A stretch of DNA of 64,000 bases from NCBI GenBank assembly GCA_013397845.1, contig VZTG01009368.1, positions 187,285 through 251,284 of the forward strand, given 5' to 3'. Origin of the DNA: Melanocharis versteri. Its lineage: Eukaryota; Chordata; Aves; Passeriformes; Melanocharitidae. The notes beneath the pieces are model-generated. The model did no database searches. It was given only the letters and a program-made list of their open reading frames with translations, and was not told where the DNA came from. Shown piece after piece: positions 1 through 11,830 of this stretch; position 1 is the stretch's first letter; every line of letters starts with the position of its first letter. A program made the position numbers and the translations under genes.

Positions 1-1592
1 GCACTCTGAGTCTTTCCCTTTGGTGAAAGGAAAGTTTTTTTACTTATGCTAGCTTTTGGTTTTAATCTCCTTTCATTTCTTTCATTTTTTTTCCTCTCCT
101 TTTACTCCTGTCTACCATTTGCAATAAAAAAAGAGCACACATCAGCCGAGCCATTCAGGTAATAAACTTTTTCAAATTCTTTCCAGCAGAGTCCCTCAAT
201 TTTTTGCTTTGGATATACAATGGAATTTCAAAACTGAATTCTTTCCAGATATCAAATTTTAAAACGTCTAAATCAAGCCCAGATTAATTTTCAAATTCAA
301 CTATTCATTTATGGTGGAAAACCTTCATCAAAATTTAATTTTGTTGTTAATTAGGGGTATAGAATACATTGAGTACCTAAATTTTAAGTAGTTAAAGACC
401 AAAGAAACAATTCCCAATCTTGCAGTTCTTAAAAAGGAAGCAAGAATATTTTCATTCCTACAATGAGTACAGATGACATTTAAATAACTGAAATATAAGT
501 AGCTTCTTTTTTTTAAATAATAACCTGATACTCCTAAATCTTGGCATTTTCAACTCCTGAGAAATTAAACCTTGGCTGTGCAAAACTGTGATGCGCGTTT
601 GTAGTTTTACACAAGTCAAAAGGCCACTTGAGTATGAGGGAAAGAAGGGGCGAGCCAATGGGGAATCAAAAGCCTTGAAAACTGGAATAAATGATGCAGT
701 CAATGTTGTAGTGGGAGGCAATTGAAAATTATACTGACCTCAATGTTTAAAAATATGTCTATGTAGCAATCTACTTTTATAGGTAGCGAAGAAAAGGGAA
801 TTTGAAAATAAACCTTAAAACTGGCATAGTAAAAAATACATTTCAGGCAAAATAATTCAGAAGTGGAGAATAATGGTATTTCATTTGAATGAAATGAAAT
901 CTAAATAAGCAGCAGCATTACTGAGCTTTGAAACACAATATATAATTATTTCTACTATAAATGGAGAAGAAAGAAAAATCAACTCAAAACCAAAAAAACC
1001 CCCAATGCTCATTTCTCTGTGTGCTACCTTACTAAACAGAACAATTTCAATTTAAAGACATCCACTCAGAAAAAACAAACCATCATTCTTGTAGACTTAG
1101 ACAGTCAAAGAGCACAAGAGGAAATCCTGGTTAACATCCATATATTTGTATACAAATGAAAAAGTATACTATTAAGGCAGGAAGAGTCAATGAAAGGCCA
1201 AATGTAAATTGAGAAGCTGAAGACTGCAATTTAAACCCCTGGAGATATTTCCACAACAGATTCTGCAGGGAAGATGGAGGGATAGCCCTAAACTATATCA
1301 GCATATTGTTTGTTAATTGGCTGCCATGTGTGGCAAAATCTTTTTATTTTAATCCCATAGCAGATGCTGGTGAATATTCAGTATAAAGTAGAGAAGAGTT
1401 CATGTTAGCATTCCTAGAGCTGTGATTATAGCCCATAGAATCACGGTTGTAAATGGCCTCTCGGGAAAATCTGTGTATAAAAGAAGGACTCCAGATTGAG
1501 AAAATAAATCATGATCAAATATTATATCATTTACACCATTTGCTAACTAAGAGAGAACATTAGGTCATTAGTCCATGTAAATAGAAGAACAA
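1..1592. other. Non-coding AT-rich stretch, nothing recognised
   Basis: No open frame of note, no splice-bounded exon, no repeat family and no tandem array was seen. The 1434-1470 stretch faintly recalls the end of a CR1 but is too short to call. Confidence 0.6.
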
Positions 1593-1640
1593 ATGATCAA
1601 AAATTATATCCAGGGGCATTTGAGCATTCAGCTTAATTTT

Positions 1641-2230
1641 GTATTTGATGTGATCAATACTAGGCAAAAATCCATCCTGACTTTTGCCTCGGAGTCCTTT
1701 TACCTGGTACGGTGGTACGAAGGAAAGAGACAGTACTACATCTCTAACAGTGATTTGCGTGCTGTGTCAGCTATGCTAGACAAGCTGCAAAGCTATGCCC
1801 CTACCTCTGCTCCAGCAAGCTGAGCAGCTGCCGTTCTCACAGCCAGCAGAAACAACTACTGCCACAACAGGCAACAAAAGCAACGCTGCGGCGCCTGCTG
1901 CCTCGGCCAGCTGAGGCGATGGTCGGCTATCATTCAAGACAGTGGCAATGGGCCACATAAACCAAACACATGCTCTGGCTTACTCAGCTGCTGTCCTATC
2001 TAGCCACAGCCATGTGCCCAAAAGACAGCTTTCCCCTCCCAGTTGTGGCTCTCGGGAAGCATCATTTGAATATCTTCCTCCTGAGAAGGAGAAAGGAAAA
2101 GCAAGGTGGTCTGTCCATGTGGCAGAGAGCACCTCCCAGGAGTTCAGTGGGACGCCATCAATTTTTGCCACCTGAGCACTTTGTTCTCATGTAATACTAT
2201 GAAGCCATGAAATAAAGACCCTGACGGGCT
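1641..2230 (+). other. GC-richer island with degraded-looking open frames, possible pseudogene or retroelement relic
   Basis: The DNA here is visibly richer in GC and CpG than its surroundings. One frame is open from 1593 to a TGA at 1821-1823, and its end contains the protein-like run FYLVRWYEGKRQYYISNSDL. A second frame is then open from about 1793 to 2175 with a single TGA at 1912-1914. It passes an Ala/Thr/Gln-rich stretch, then basic and Ser/Pro-rich segments. An AATAAA lies at about 2210, followed by a short C/G-rich inverted repeat. An open frame, a frame switch, one in-frame stop and a downstream poly(A) signal would suit a decayed processed pseudogene or a retroviral gag-like relic. 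No poly(A) tail or target duplication was seen, and I do not recognise the peptide. It could also be a chance GC-rich patch. Confidence 0.25.
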
Positions 2231-2539
2231 TTTCAGGCCCTGCCATAACATTTAAACCTACACAGGTTATTGTCTCTTACCCAGTCTTTCATAATTATTT
2301 CTTATGGAAACTGGGGGGTAAAACTACAGAGTGTCCTGCAGTATGTCCTTACTTTCCCAGGATCAGAGGCATGTTTAGCACAACCCTCTGCAGAGCGACA
2401 GCCTCTGTCCTGCATCCAAATCTTAGTCTTAGTAACTCTAAACACCTATGAAGTGAATACAACTAAATTATTTCTGTTCTTGCTGTTGTGTGGAAATAAC
2501 ACAAGCTGAGCCTGGTGTCCAGCCAGCTTACCTGATAAG

Positions 2540-3133
2540 TTAGTTGAGACAGCGGGGATTTGTGTCTCTCTGTGACAAAGATGAGTGTTTGGGTACCCAA
2601 GCATCCTGGCTCACACCCTGGGAAGCCAATTCCTTTGTCCTAGGAGGGCTCAAAACTATAACTGAGACTAAATTTTCAGAACAAAGTGTTTTGATTATGT
2701 AAATATTAGGCATGTCTGGATTTTCCTCTCCATGGAAAATTACCAGGGATTTTCTGTATCCAAATTCAGGCTGATGAGTGTTACTTTCTACCCAGAGTCT
2801 TCTACCGAATAAGATGTCTGATTTTTGATCAGGCCCTGCAAGAGCTGGTTCCAAGGAATATCCTGGAACAGAAGAATTCCAAGCTGTTGAGACAGTTGTT
2901 ACACTCTGAGGGATGGTTTTGAGGATAAAAATATATTCTTTTTTCCAGTCTTTAAAGTTTAAATTAGTCTTTATGATACAGCTGACTGACTTTTTGATAC
3001 ATTTTCCACCACCTGAGAGCTTTCTTCTAATATTCAAGACTGCAAAACTCAAGGGAGACATTTTGACACATGCTAAATATCCATATTCAAATTGGTAAAG
3101 TTGCTCTGATTTCTCTTCTTGGCACCTTCTGCC
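2540..3133 (-). CDS. Unidentified long open reading frame (197 codons between stops), possible terminal exon or orphan ORF
   Basis: On the minus strand there is no stop between the TGA at 3134-3136 and the TAA at 2540-2542. This is the longest stop-free run in the window. The first ATG is at 3059-3061 and would give 173 residues. A splice entry is also possible: a T-rich stretch ending in TAG lies about 12 bases before that ATG. The product has no signal peptide, membrane helix or motif that I recognise. It is mixed in composition, with an N-terminal basic, Lys/Cys-containing half and a C-terminal half containing runs such as EFGYRKSLVIFHGEENPDMP. Eight bases beyond the stop there is a CAG|GTAAGC donor-like site, so the stop may be passed over by splicing in another frame. 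By my rough estimate from base composition, a stop-free run this long is expected about 0.01 times per window, so it is worth testing. No family can be named, and chance or a relic remains possible. Confidence 0.35.
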   Translation of the reverse strand, partial: GRRCQEEKSEQLYQFEYGYLACVKMSPLSFAVLNIRRKLSGGGKCIKKSVSCIIKTNLNFKDWKKEYIFILKTIPQSVTTVSTAWNSSVPGYSLEPALAGPDQKSDILFGRRLWVESNTHQPEFGYRKSLVIFHGEENPDMPNIYIIKTLCSENLVSVIVLSPPRTKELASQGVSQDAWVPKHSSLSQRDTNPRCLN

Positions 3134-3136
3134 TCA

Positions 3137-6100
3137 CTTAAATCCACTTATAATCTGAATTATTTCTGAAGGAACCTACCTTGTTTCACAGAGCAAGTCT
3201 CTATGCTACCTTCCACCATGGACTAGTTCGTACATGGCAATATTCACGTGGCACTTCTGCTGTTTTTTGCAGCTAAACTCTAACCTTTTTCTTCTCTATG
3301 TATAGCTTGATTTTTCTTTCATATTCAGTTTCTCCCCACATATTTATCCATATTTAATTCTACTTTTCAGTTCTTTTTTATAAATACATAGTGAACATAT
3401 CAGATTAAAAAGCAAACATTTACCATTACTTGGTATAAATACAGTCCTGTGGTACACATTCATTCTAAATTTAGGAAATACTGTGGTAAAAGCAATGCCA
3501 CAGAAGAGTATTTGTTTACCTTTCAGAGGCGCCCTGGTTATTTAAGTAAAATTAAGTTAGAGTCTTTTTTATAGGTTTTTGTCCATCACTGGAAAATAGT
3601 ATTGGCACTAGCAAAATTAGCAACAAAACCCACACATTTTCCACTATGCTTTAGAAAAAAGTTTTCACCCACATTAAGAAACAACATGACACATTCTTTG
3701 ATGGTGTTTCAGCATGGATGGATTGTTTTCACAGCTATGAAAAGGGAAATTGTTAGAAATATGGGTAATATGTCTAGGGTAAAATGAAAATAATTTGATG
3801 CATGCTCAACTTTTTAGTAATATTTATTCCTATGGAAAAATATCTCTTGAACTTTTAATTCAATATACACTTTGCGAACACTGTTCGCCTGTCAAAATTT
3901 TCAAAGGGTGTCATTAACTGGTGAACCGAAGCTGGTTGAATTATTTGTTTAACAATGTTTGGCTAACAAATAATTTCCATACCAGCCATGCTCCCTGGAA
4001 ACAATCTTCCTCTAGTATTTGCCAAAATAATTTCAGTCAATAATTTTGGAAATTTTTTCAAATTTGTTTTCCATAGTGCTAAAGTCCTTTCAAGTCTTGT
4101 ATGACTGATCACTTCAGATACATAACATTGTTTCTGATGTACAATTTTAACTGCATTTTTCTCTTAATGTCTGTTTATTGAGGGAGTTTAAAAGCAACAT
4201 GTGTTCTAATCTATTTCTTTAATGAGTTTTTAGTTGAGCCATATATTGGTACAAAATATGAGCTTTATGATTTGCAGCATTTTAGCCCAGCAATGGAGAG
4301 ACACAAAAGAACCATACACATCATTGGCTCCGCTGGAAAGAGGTTACAGTAATCCGATTAATTCAGATCAGAAACATACCGCCAATAATTTTTTTCTTGA
4401 GTTTATAAGCACAACTACACTTTTTAATGAACATGATCAGGCGAACGAGATTCTTATTTCTGTGATTTCTCTCCTATTTCAGGTTGAAAATTTTGATTAT
4501 TTTTGGGTCTGAGAGAAAGAAATAACAGAAAAATTACTGATCTTTCCATTTTGAATGCATAAAAATACCAGCTGTTTTTTCTATTTTTGCTGATTTTTAT
4601 TTACTTTTAAAAGACCAACGAAAGAGCATAAAAATATTGCAATTTTTCCAACTAAGTTTAAAATGCAAAATATTACATTTTGTCAGCAATATTTTCTCTG
4701 TTTCCAGCAAATGCTGAAACAGAATTTGATAGAATTTTCCTTTATTACATGGGTGATGCAACTATAACCTGTTTCTTCTTAAAGCAATCTGCAGAAAACA
4801 CTACAATACCCAAAATATACTCGCCTTGGCTATGAGATATCCCTGCCTGAATTCCCTCTCTACCTGACATAGAGCCTGGATGGAAGAAGGTTTCCTGTAT
4901 CACAGGAGATCGAGTCAGGTATTGGACTTGTAAATATTTCACTGTCTCTCTACTTGCAAAACTGTTGTTTAAAGCCGAGCATTCATTACAGTATAGAAGA
5001 ACACAGGAATGACCTCATTGGGTAAGAGCAGACATCCACACAACTTTGTGACAGTGGCCTGCAAGGGATATATCAGAGAATGGCAGAAGTACAAAACAAT
5101 CTTTCCCTGATAGTCTCTCCTAGTTCCCAACCTGCAAGCATCTGGAACCATGAGTGTATCAGGCTCACAGCATTTAATAGCCCTCGACAGAATTGTATTC
5201 TTTGATTCTGTCTATCTTTTTGATCTCACTTATACTTTTAGCCTGTGATTTTTACTTAGGAACAAGAACTTCCTTTGGTTTTCTTTATACATGCTATCTT
5301 ATCATTTTGTTTGGTGTCTTCCACATCCTGAGCTATGTGAAACATCGAATAATTGTTTCCCGTTCATCTTCTCTCTGGCATTCAGGATATTATATTCTTC
5401 TTTTGTATCTATTGCCTGTGCAGTTGAGTCTTTTCCAGACTGATCTGTTCTGTTCTATTTAATTTCTTCTTATCTCCTTGTCATCCCTTTCATCCTTCTC
5501 TGTACGGTTTTTACAGTATCCTGTTTGCTATGGTGCAGCCACAACTCCAAGAAGCATTCAATACTTTTTTTGCTTAGTTGACTATTCCGTCTTCATAACA
5601 CCAAGTCTTAGTACCCTGCTTTCTTTTTGACCACTGAGGGATACTGAGGTGATAAAGTCAGAAAACTATCTGTAGTGACTACAAGGTCCCCTTCATGAGT
5701 GAAAGCATCTGATTTATAGTCCATTGTTTGGTCTCTGTTAGTTCACCATTAGTGCATTATTTTGCATTGAACCAGCACCAAATTTAATCTGCCATTACAT
5801 CACCTGATCATTCAGTAGTTTCCATCAATTCTCTTTTCTCTCGCTGCTGCACACTGACTCTCTGGGCACTGATGAGTTAAGAGTTCACAGAATTTGCTGT
5901 GAAGATAGACCAGAAGTCTTTTCAAAAAAGGTGCCTTGACAAGAGTTAACAATATCTTCAGCCATAGCTCCCAACTGCCACACAAACAACTTTGATTTTG
6001 ATTTGATCCAAAGAACACATCTATCACAATATTAACCACAACAAGGTGATGGTAAGTGTAGTTTTAGTTCTTAAATATCAGAATATGGGTAAATAATTTC

Positions 6101-9100
6101 AGAATTTTCCGATTGAAGCATGGCTTTTAGATTAGGGGGCTGGAATGGGAGTGAGAATGGAGGAATGGGCTGCTGGGTGAATTCCAGTGATATTGAAGGC
6201 CAGGACAGCTCACATGGGAGAAAGTTCTTGCAATTAGCCCAGGCAGGGAAATGTTTAACTTGATGTTTGCATGGCTTAGATACTAAAGTCAGTGACAAGA
6301 CTGAAAGGCACAGGAAAGCAGGCTTCACTAACTCTAGTGGTCATCATGCTATTTGTCAAACAGTGATCTTGTTGAACTACTTAGTGTTTGTCTAATACAT
6401 TGAAATGTAGAAGTTATATGTGAAGGTTGCATACATTGTTATAATAGTCATGAGTTTTTGAATATTTTAGCGGCAGGAAAAATTTTATGATTTGCAGGGG
6501 AGTCAGATGGGTGTTGGTTTATAAATACTTAAACTTAAGGAGTTTAATAACCTAGAAATCTTAGTTTCCCACCTCCTTTTCCAGAGTAAAAATTGAAACC
6601 AACAGCAAAAGTGCCGTCACCTTATCTAGGCTGAGTGTGAAAGGATTTATAACATATTGTTGTCAGAGCATTGTGACCAGCATTGAAATAAGTGTGCCTG
6701 CTTGAGCCTCGTGTGTGCGTCTGTAATCTTGATGCTAAGATTGAACAGCTGCTGTGTACCTGCCAGTAGTGTGTGTTTGCCAGGGTAAAGCAATCTTTCT
6801 TTTCTTGCACTTTCCTCTGCTGGAATGAAGCCAACCAAGTTCTGTAGAAATAAATGGGAAGAAATTAAAATATGTAAATCAGCATCTAGCAAGGGAGGTT
6901 ATTATGTGAGTAAGTTACTGACATCCTTCTCTAACACTGCTCTCTCTTTGTATTGCTAAAAAATGGGCCCTGAGCAGTGGGAGCTTGTATTCTTGCAGCA
7001 GGAACTCTACATTGCCCTGACGAAGCCTGTGGTGACAACCAATGGCTCGCTATTCAGAAAGGAGCCTAAAGACTTTGAGAAACAGATGTCAAGTCCTGTA
7101 AAAATAGTTTAGATGCTTGTATGGAACATGTAAGATTCTAATAATTGCAGATTCATTGGGTCAAGGAAAGAGAAAAACTCAACTTCACTGCAGAGGACAA
7201 GGTAATGTAAAACAGTACTTCTTAAGTTTATTGTCCACCCATTACAAAGGCACAGCCAGCACAAGTCTGAAAAGAGGAAAATAGTACATATTCCATACTG
7301 TAAAGTGCATGTTTCCTCTGTGTAAAATTTTCGAAACTAAAGAAAAAAGTGTTATCATTTTTATCTTTGGAAGAGAAAACTTCAAGCCAAGAAATATATA
7401 CACAATGGAAAAGCACTAGTAAAGAAGACCTGGAAATAGATAACTGAAACAGCTCAAAACTCCAATATGTGTTGAAAAATGCTTTATAATGAGAAATAAA
7501 CAGCTCACATAAGCACACATGGCAGGAATGTACCTTGCAAATCTCTTCAGTTAGAGCACATGGGTAGGTGGTCAGACTGTGTCATTCAAATGCCTGTGAG
7601 GGAGATTTGGACTTCAGTTTCCCTCACCCAGCTGAGGGCTGCAGCCACTGCAGGCTGCATGATATTCCAAGGTTGCTCTCTTGTTGGAGCCTTAATACAA
7701 AATGCTAAACAGCACGATGATGCTTGGCATCATTATGTGAATTCTAATCCCTTCAGCTAAAAGGGAAATGAAATGTTTAGAGTGCTTACAACTTGGGCAC
7801 AGTTCAATGAATGAAGTCTCTCCCTTTCTTCACTTTTGGTACTCATATTTTGACTTAATTTATATTCTTAATTTTCACTAAATTATTCAATAAATTTGAC
7901 TGTGATTGGTATGCAACTGTGGGATAAAATAAAACATTTTAACATATTGACTTTTTCTAAAAATTGTTTTCTTTGGCTTTAGTTATCAGGATAGGAAGAA
8001 GAGTGAGCCACAAAATCAGAAGTGCAAATCAGGGTAACCAGATAACACATTATCTGCTGGAGTGTAAATATGAACAGCAGCTTCAGGACTGGAAGGGGTT
8101 ATGCTGTCATCCACTACAGATGGCAGTACACACTTATACCAAAGGAATTGCATCACTAAGAACTGCAAGGTTAAAAGATGACACTGGGAACTTTGGAAAC
8201 GTTTTGAGAAATAAATAGAGAAACTAATGATTTGCATGAGTACAAAGATAGAAAAAAACCAGACAATCACAAGCATCACTTGCAGTGGCAGTTAAGGACC
8301 ACTGAACCACAGACCAGGGGAATAGTATGTGGCAAACAGTATGGATTGTATCTGATCACAATGATAGTTAATAACACTGGAAAATGATCAGAAGCAGCCA
8401 TGAGAGCATCAGACTAACCACAAAAAAATAGCTAATGTAGTCATGAGTCTAACTCAGCAGGTGGTGAACAAATTGAGCACAAGATGGAAAAGAGCATAAA
8501 ATGAAGAAGCTTTGTAATGACTGGTATTACTCTAGACATATGAGAAAAGAAAAGAAGAAAAAATGGTTCTGACAGATGAAAGGAAATTTGATGCAATTTC
8601 CATTTTCAGAAAACCTAACTGGACAATTAACATACCTGGATAGTTAAAAGCCCTGGTCATAATCTGTTGAGGAAGTTTAGCATGCATAAAAGGAGGTGCT
8701 GAGCTGGCCCTCTACTGTGAGAATGCTGTCACATATTTTGTGTGTTCCTGTGGCTTCATGTATTAATTAACTCCATTCAAGATGAGGCTTGGTGGAGGAC
8801 ACAGTCAGAGAAAAGGACCATTTATTCCTTCAGTACCTGTCTGCGCTACCCAGAAATATCTGTTGGGTGGATTTCAGTTTGAGCTGGTATTTTCCTAATG
8901 TAACAAGATAGATAACTACATCTAAAGTAGCTCTACTCTGGATTTCATTACATAGATATTACAGATTCGTTTACTAGATATTTGTGGTTGCTTGAAAGAG
9001 CAGTGATCTTGAAATCATTATGCGAAGGCAAGAAAGAAAATTACCTTAGAGAAACTAAGAATAAGATACAAGAAGGCATGAAATGTCATTTCAGTATACG

Positions 9101-9693
9101 CAAAAGACACCTTTCCATTGGAAGGTGCCTGAAAGAAAAGACATAGTCTCAAAGAAATAGGTTCCCAGTCTATCAGTTAGGAAGAAGCATTAAACAAAAG
9201 CTTGGGAAGTTGGCATGCTGTGCAGACAACTGCCTCTATCAGCTGATGGGGAATACCTGAAGGCAGGAGGAAGACCTAAACCCTCATTTTCCTCCTGAAT
9301 TTTCACAATTGTTTCTTTGTTATTTATGAGGCAATCCTATTCATTCCAGAATTAACATAATGTCTTAAGATAAACAGTGAAGAGGAGCTCATTCCTCCAG
9401 AGCCTTTAACAAATATAACAGTGACACTTGCCTATCAAGGAGAGGACTTGGTCTAGGCAAGTCTCCTCTAGGTTAACAGGCTCAGAAAACTCTCTTTTAC
9501 AGGATGTAGCCGTAACTCCTCAGTGCAGGAGAAAGGAGTCTTTACCACATTAGCACACTAAAATGAATGCCAGAGTTGGACATGGGTGGATAATTGATGC
9601 CTTTAGTCTGTGGCATATTGACTAGACACCTGTTAGATAAGGCAAAAAAAGTATTCCTATAAACTGATCCCTAGTTTACGCTCTACTGTTGTT
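3137..9693. other. Unique AT-rich non-coding stretch
   Basis: Only short ORFs of the length expected by chance occur here. No LINE, LTR, SINE or tandem array was recognised. One short imperfect palindrome (CACCTTTCC..GGAAGGTG) lies at about 9109-9128. Confidence 0.6.
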
Positions 9694-9717
9694 GGGGGGG
9701 GGGGGGGGGGGGGGGGN
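9694..9717. repeat. G23 homopolymer ending in an assembly N
   Basis: Twenty-three consecutive G bases (9694-9716) are followed by a single N at 9717, then TTTTAAATT. A run of this kind can form G-quadruplex structure and stops many polymerases, so the true length is unreliable and the N marks a contig or gap-fill boundary. The sequence across this point should not be assumed contiguous. Confidence 0.9.
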
Positions 9718-11204
9718 TTTTAAATTAAGCAGTCGTAGGATTGCAAGTTTGAGCAATATCCACCAGAACCCAGGCTTCCTCTGCTTTCTAAGGAGCCGAA
9801 AATTGCAGGTGAATATTTAAGAACACTTACCTGGAGGTGGAACCAGCACAGAGCCCCTTCCCTGTCTGCCCGTCTCTTACAAAAACAAACCTAGAAATTA
9901 AGTTGATTTAAATGGTCACATGCCAGTACCATGTTTGGCATGCTATTGAAAACTGGTATAGAATTCTGGTTTTAAGGGTTATTGGGAAACTTACGTCAGA
10001 GAATAATTACAATATATTCTACTGACTGTAAACCAGACTCCATTATTAATGCTGAAAGGAAAGTTGCAGAGTGGCTTAATGGCAATGCAAAAATACTATT
10101 CTGGCAAATGGGGGAAAAAGCATCTAAACGCTCAAGTTTTTATTAGTTCAGGAGAAAAGAGTGTAAAAAAAGCCTGGGTGAGTCTGAAACCGCGCAAGTT
10201 CAGGCACAGTGGCAGTGCTTCCAAAAATTTTCTTCTTAATTATGGGGGAAACTACGAAGTCAGAAGATCTCTCCTACACCTGAAGCCTGGACAATTGCAC
10301 ATCTGGGAATGTTCTGAGCTAAACCACGGGCTTCAGCATAGGTATTAATCAGTGAAGATGCTTTGTTTGTGATCAGCTTTACAGGGAAGACAACTGAAAT
10401 ATTTTCTGAGCATTCATGGTAGCACAGCTTTTGCACCCACAGAAATCTTTGGGCATCAAGATTGCAAGTAGACTTTGTGGTACCACATTCTCTGATTTCA
10501 TGCATTTACGTTGTCTCAGTGCTGTGTTTGGGGTGCCAGAGTGATACTGGAAAACTTTCTGAATAAAACTATGCACCATCAGAACAGTGGTTTATTTTTA
10601 TAAATTATTTTGGAGGGTCCAGGTCATGGAAACAGAAATAGCAGACAGTGCTATTCAATTTTGTTTTCTGCCATCACTTATTTGTTGTTATTGACATCTT
10701 GAGCTAATTCCACTGCTCTGAGGCAGCACATCATGCTACAAAAACACCTGGGTCCACATCCCGTGTGGAGCTAGGCTCTCTGTGCTCTAAAAAGCCAGGT
10801 AGTTGGTAAATCTCTTGCTGTAGAATGTAGGCCTTATCACTCCACGTCATCCCTGCCAGGTAATTTGTGCACTGGCATGTAGCAGCAGTCAAATGAAAAA
10901 GCCTTTAAGCAATCCTCTAGAGTTGAAGATGAAGCTCCTGTTGCACAGGAGGCAAAACTGAGAAATGAAAAATAAAAATGGCACAGCAGAACAAGTAGAT
11001 GAAATCCATAATTATTTCTATTTTAAGAAGTGTTACAGGACAACCCTGCTGAGGGAATAAGCAGGATGACATTTCAGCAGAAGCTGGGCATGTGTTCCTT
11101 ATTTTTGTGAATAAAAGCTATCCTTATTTGATATTATATATCATGTATTTTTTAAAAGATTGTACATTGATGATGCCTTTCTCTGATCTTAGGAAATGAA
11201 AGCC
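9718..11204. other. Non-coding stretch after the assembly N
   Basis: Nothing firm was recognised. A 60-base minus-strand open segment at 9831-9890 has a good donor (GTAAGTGTTC) and a plausible acceptor, but it is too short to claim as an exon. Confidence 0.55.
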
Positions 11205-11830
11205 AGACATGGTTAAAGGGTTAGAGGGGGTTGTTTACCTCGATATCTTTAATGGGATCCTATCAATGCATCACCTTGCCAAGGTGGAACACGTCACAAT
11301 GCCCCTCCACCGTAAATCACGTATACAATTTATAGACTTTACACATTAACATATCTAACAAGGGTACCCAATAACGAGGCTTGGGTGGATGGTGCAATAT
11401 TTTTCCCCATCTATGGAATCTTCCCCTCTGCCTGGGTGGGCTAATCTCTAGTATACAGAATATGTTCTAAAGGGGACCTTGGTTCCCCAAAACAGTAGAA
11501 TGTTTGGTCTCCCAGTCTTTAAGTCTTTTGGGGTGTTTGGTCTCCTGGCCCTACAAACACTAGAACTATGCTAAGTTATCAGACTTAAAGAATTACAAGT
11601 ATGCATGCTAATACTTGTGGATACACAGAACTGTGTAAAAGGTATATAAAAGAAAAAGCAAAAATCATCTTGGCATCATTGATACACTAAACATTATTTG
11701 CACAACTCTGAAAACCCCCTATTGCTGCCACGCATAGATTATTTTGTCTCTTCTGGCATCTTGGCATGTTTGGGGACGAGCATGGAAACCATGCCCAGGA
11801 AGACTCATCAGGACAGAAGAGCAAAGTAGA
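11205..11830 (+). mobile_element. Possible decayed LTR or LTR-like promoter segment
   Basis: The segment contains a TATATAAAA-type box at about 11642-11649. Upstream of it a 12-base direct repeat (TGTTTGGTCTCC) occurs at 11501-11512 and 11534-11545, a spacing typical of enhancer repeats in a U3 region. The base composition also differs from the flanks. I could not define TG..CA termini, a poly(A) signal or a target-site duplication, and I do not recognise the family. The LTR reading is inference. It may be ordinary unique sequence with a TATA-like string. Confidence 0.2.

Noticed and set aside
1434..1470. ATAGAATCACGGTTG, resembling the end of a CR1
   Set aside because: The similarity covers only about 15 bases and no further CR1 blocks follow.
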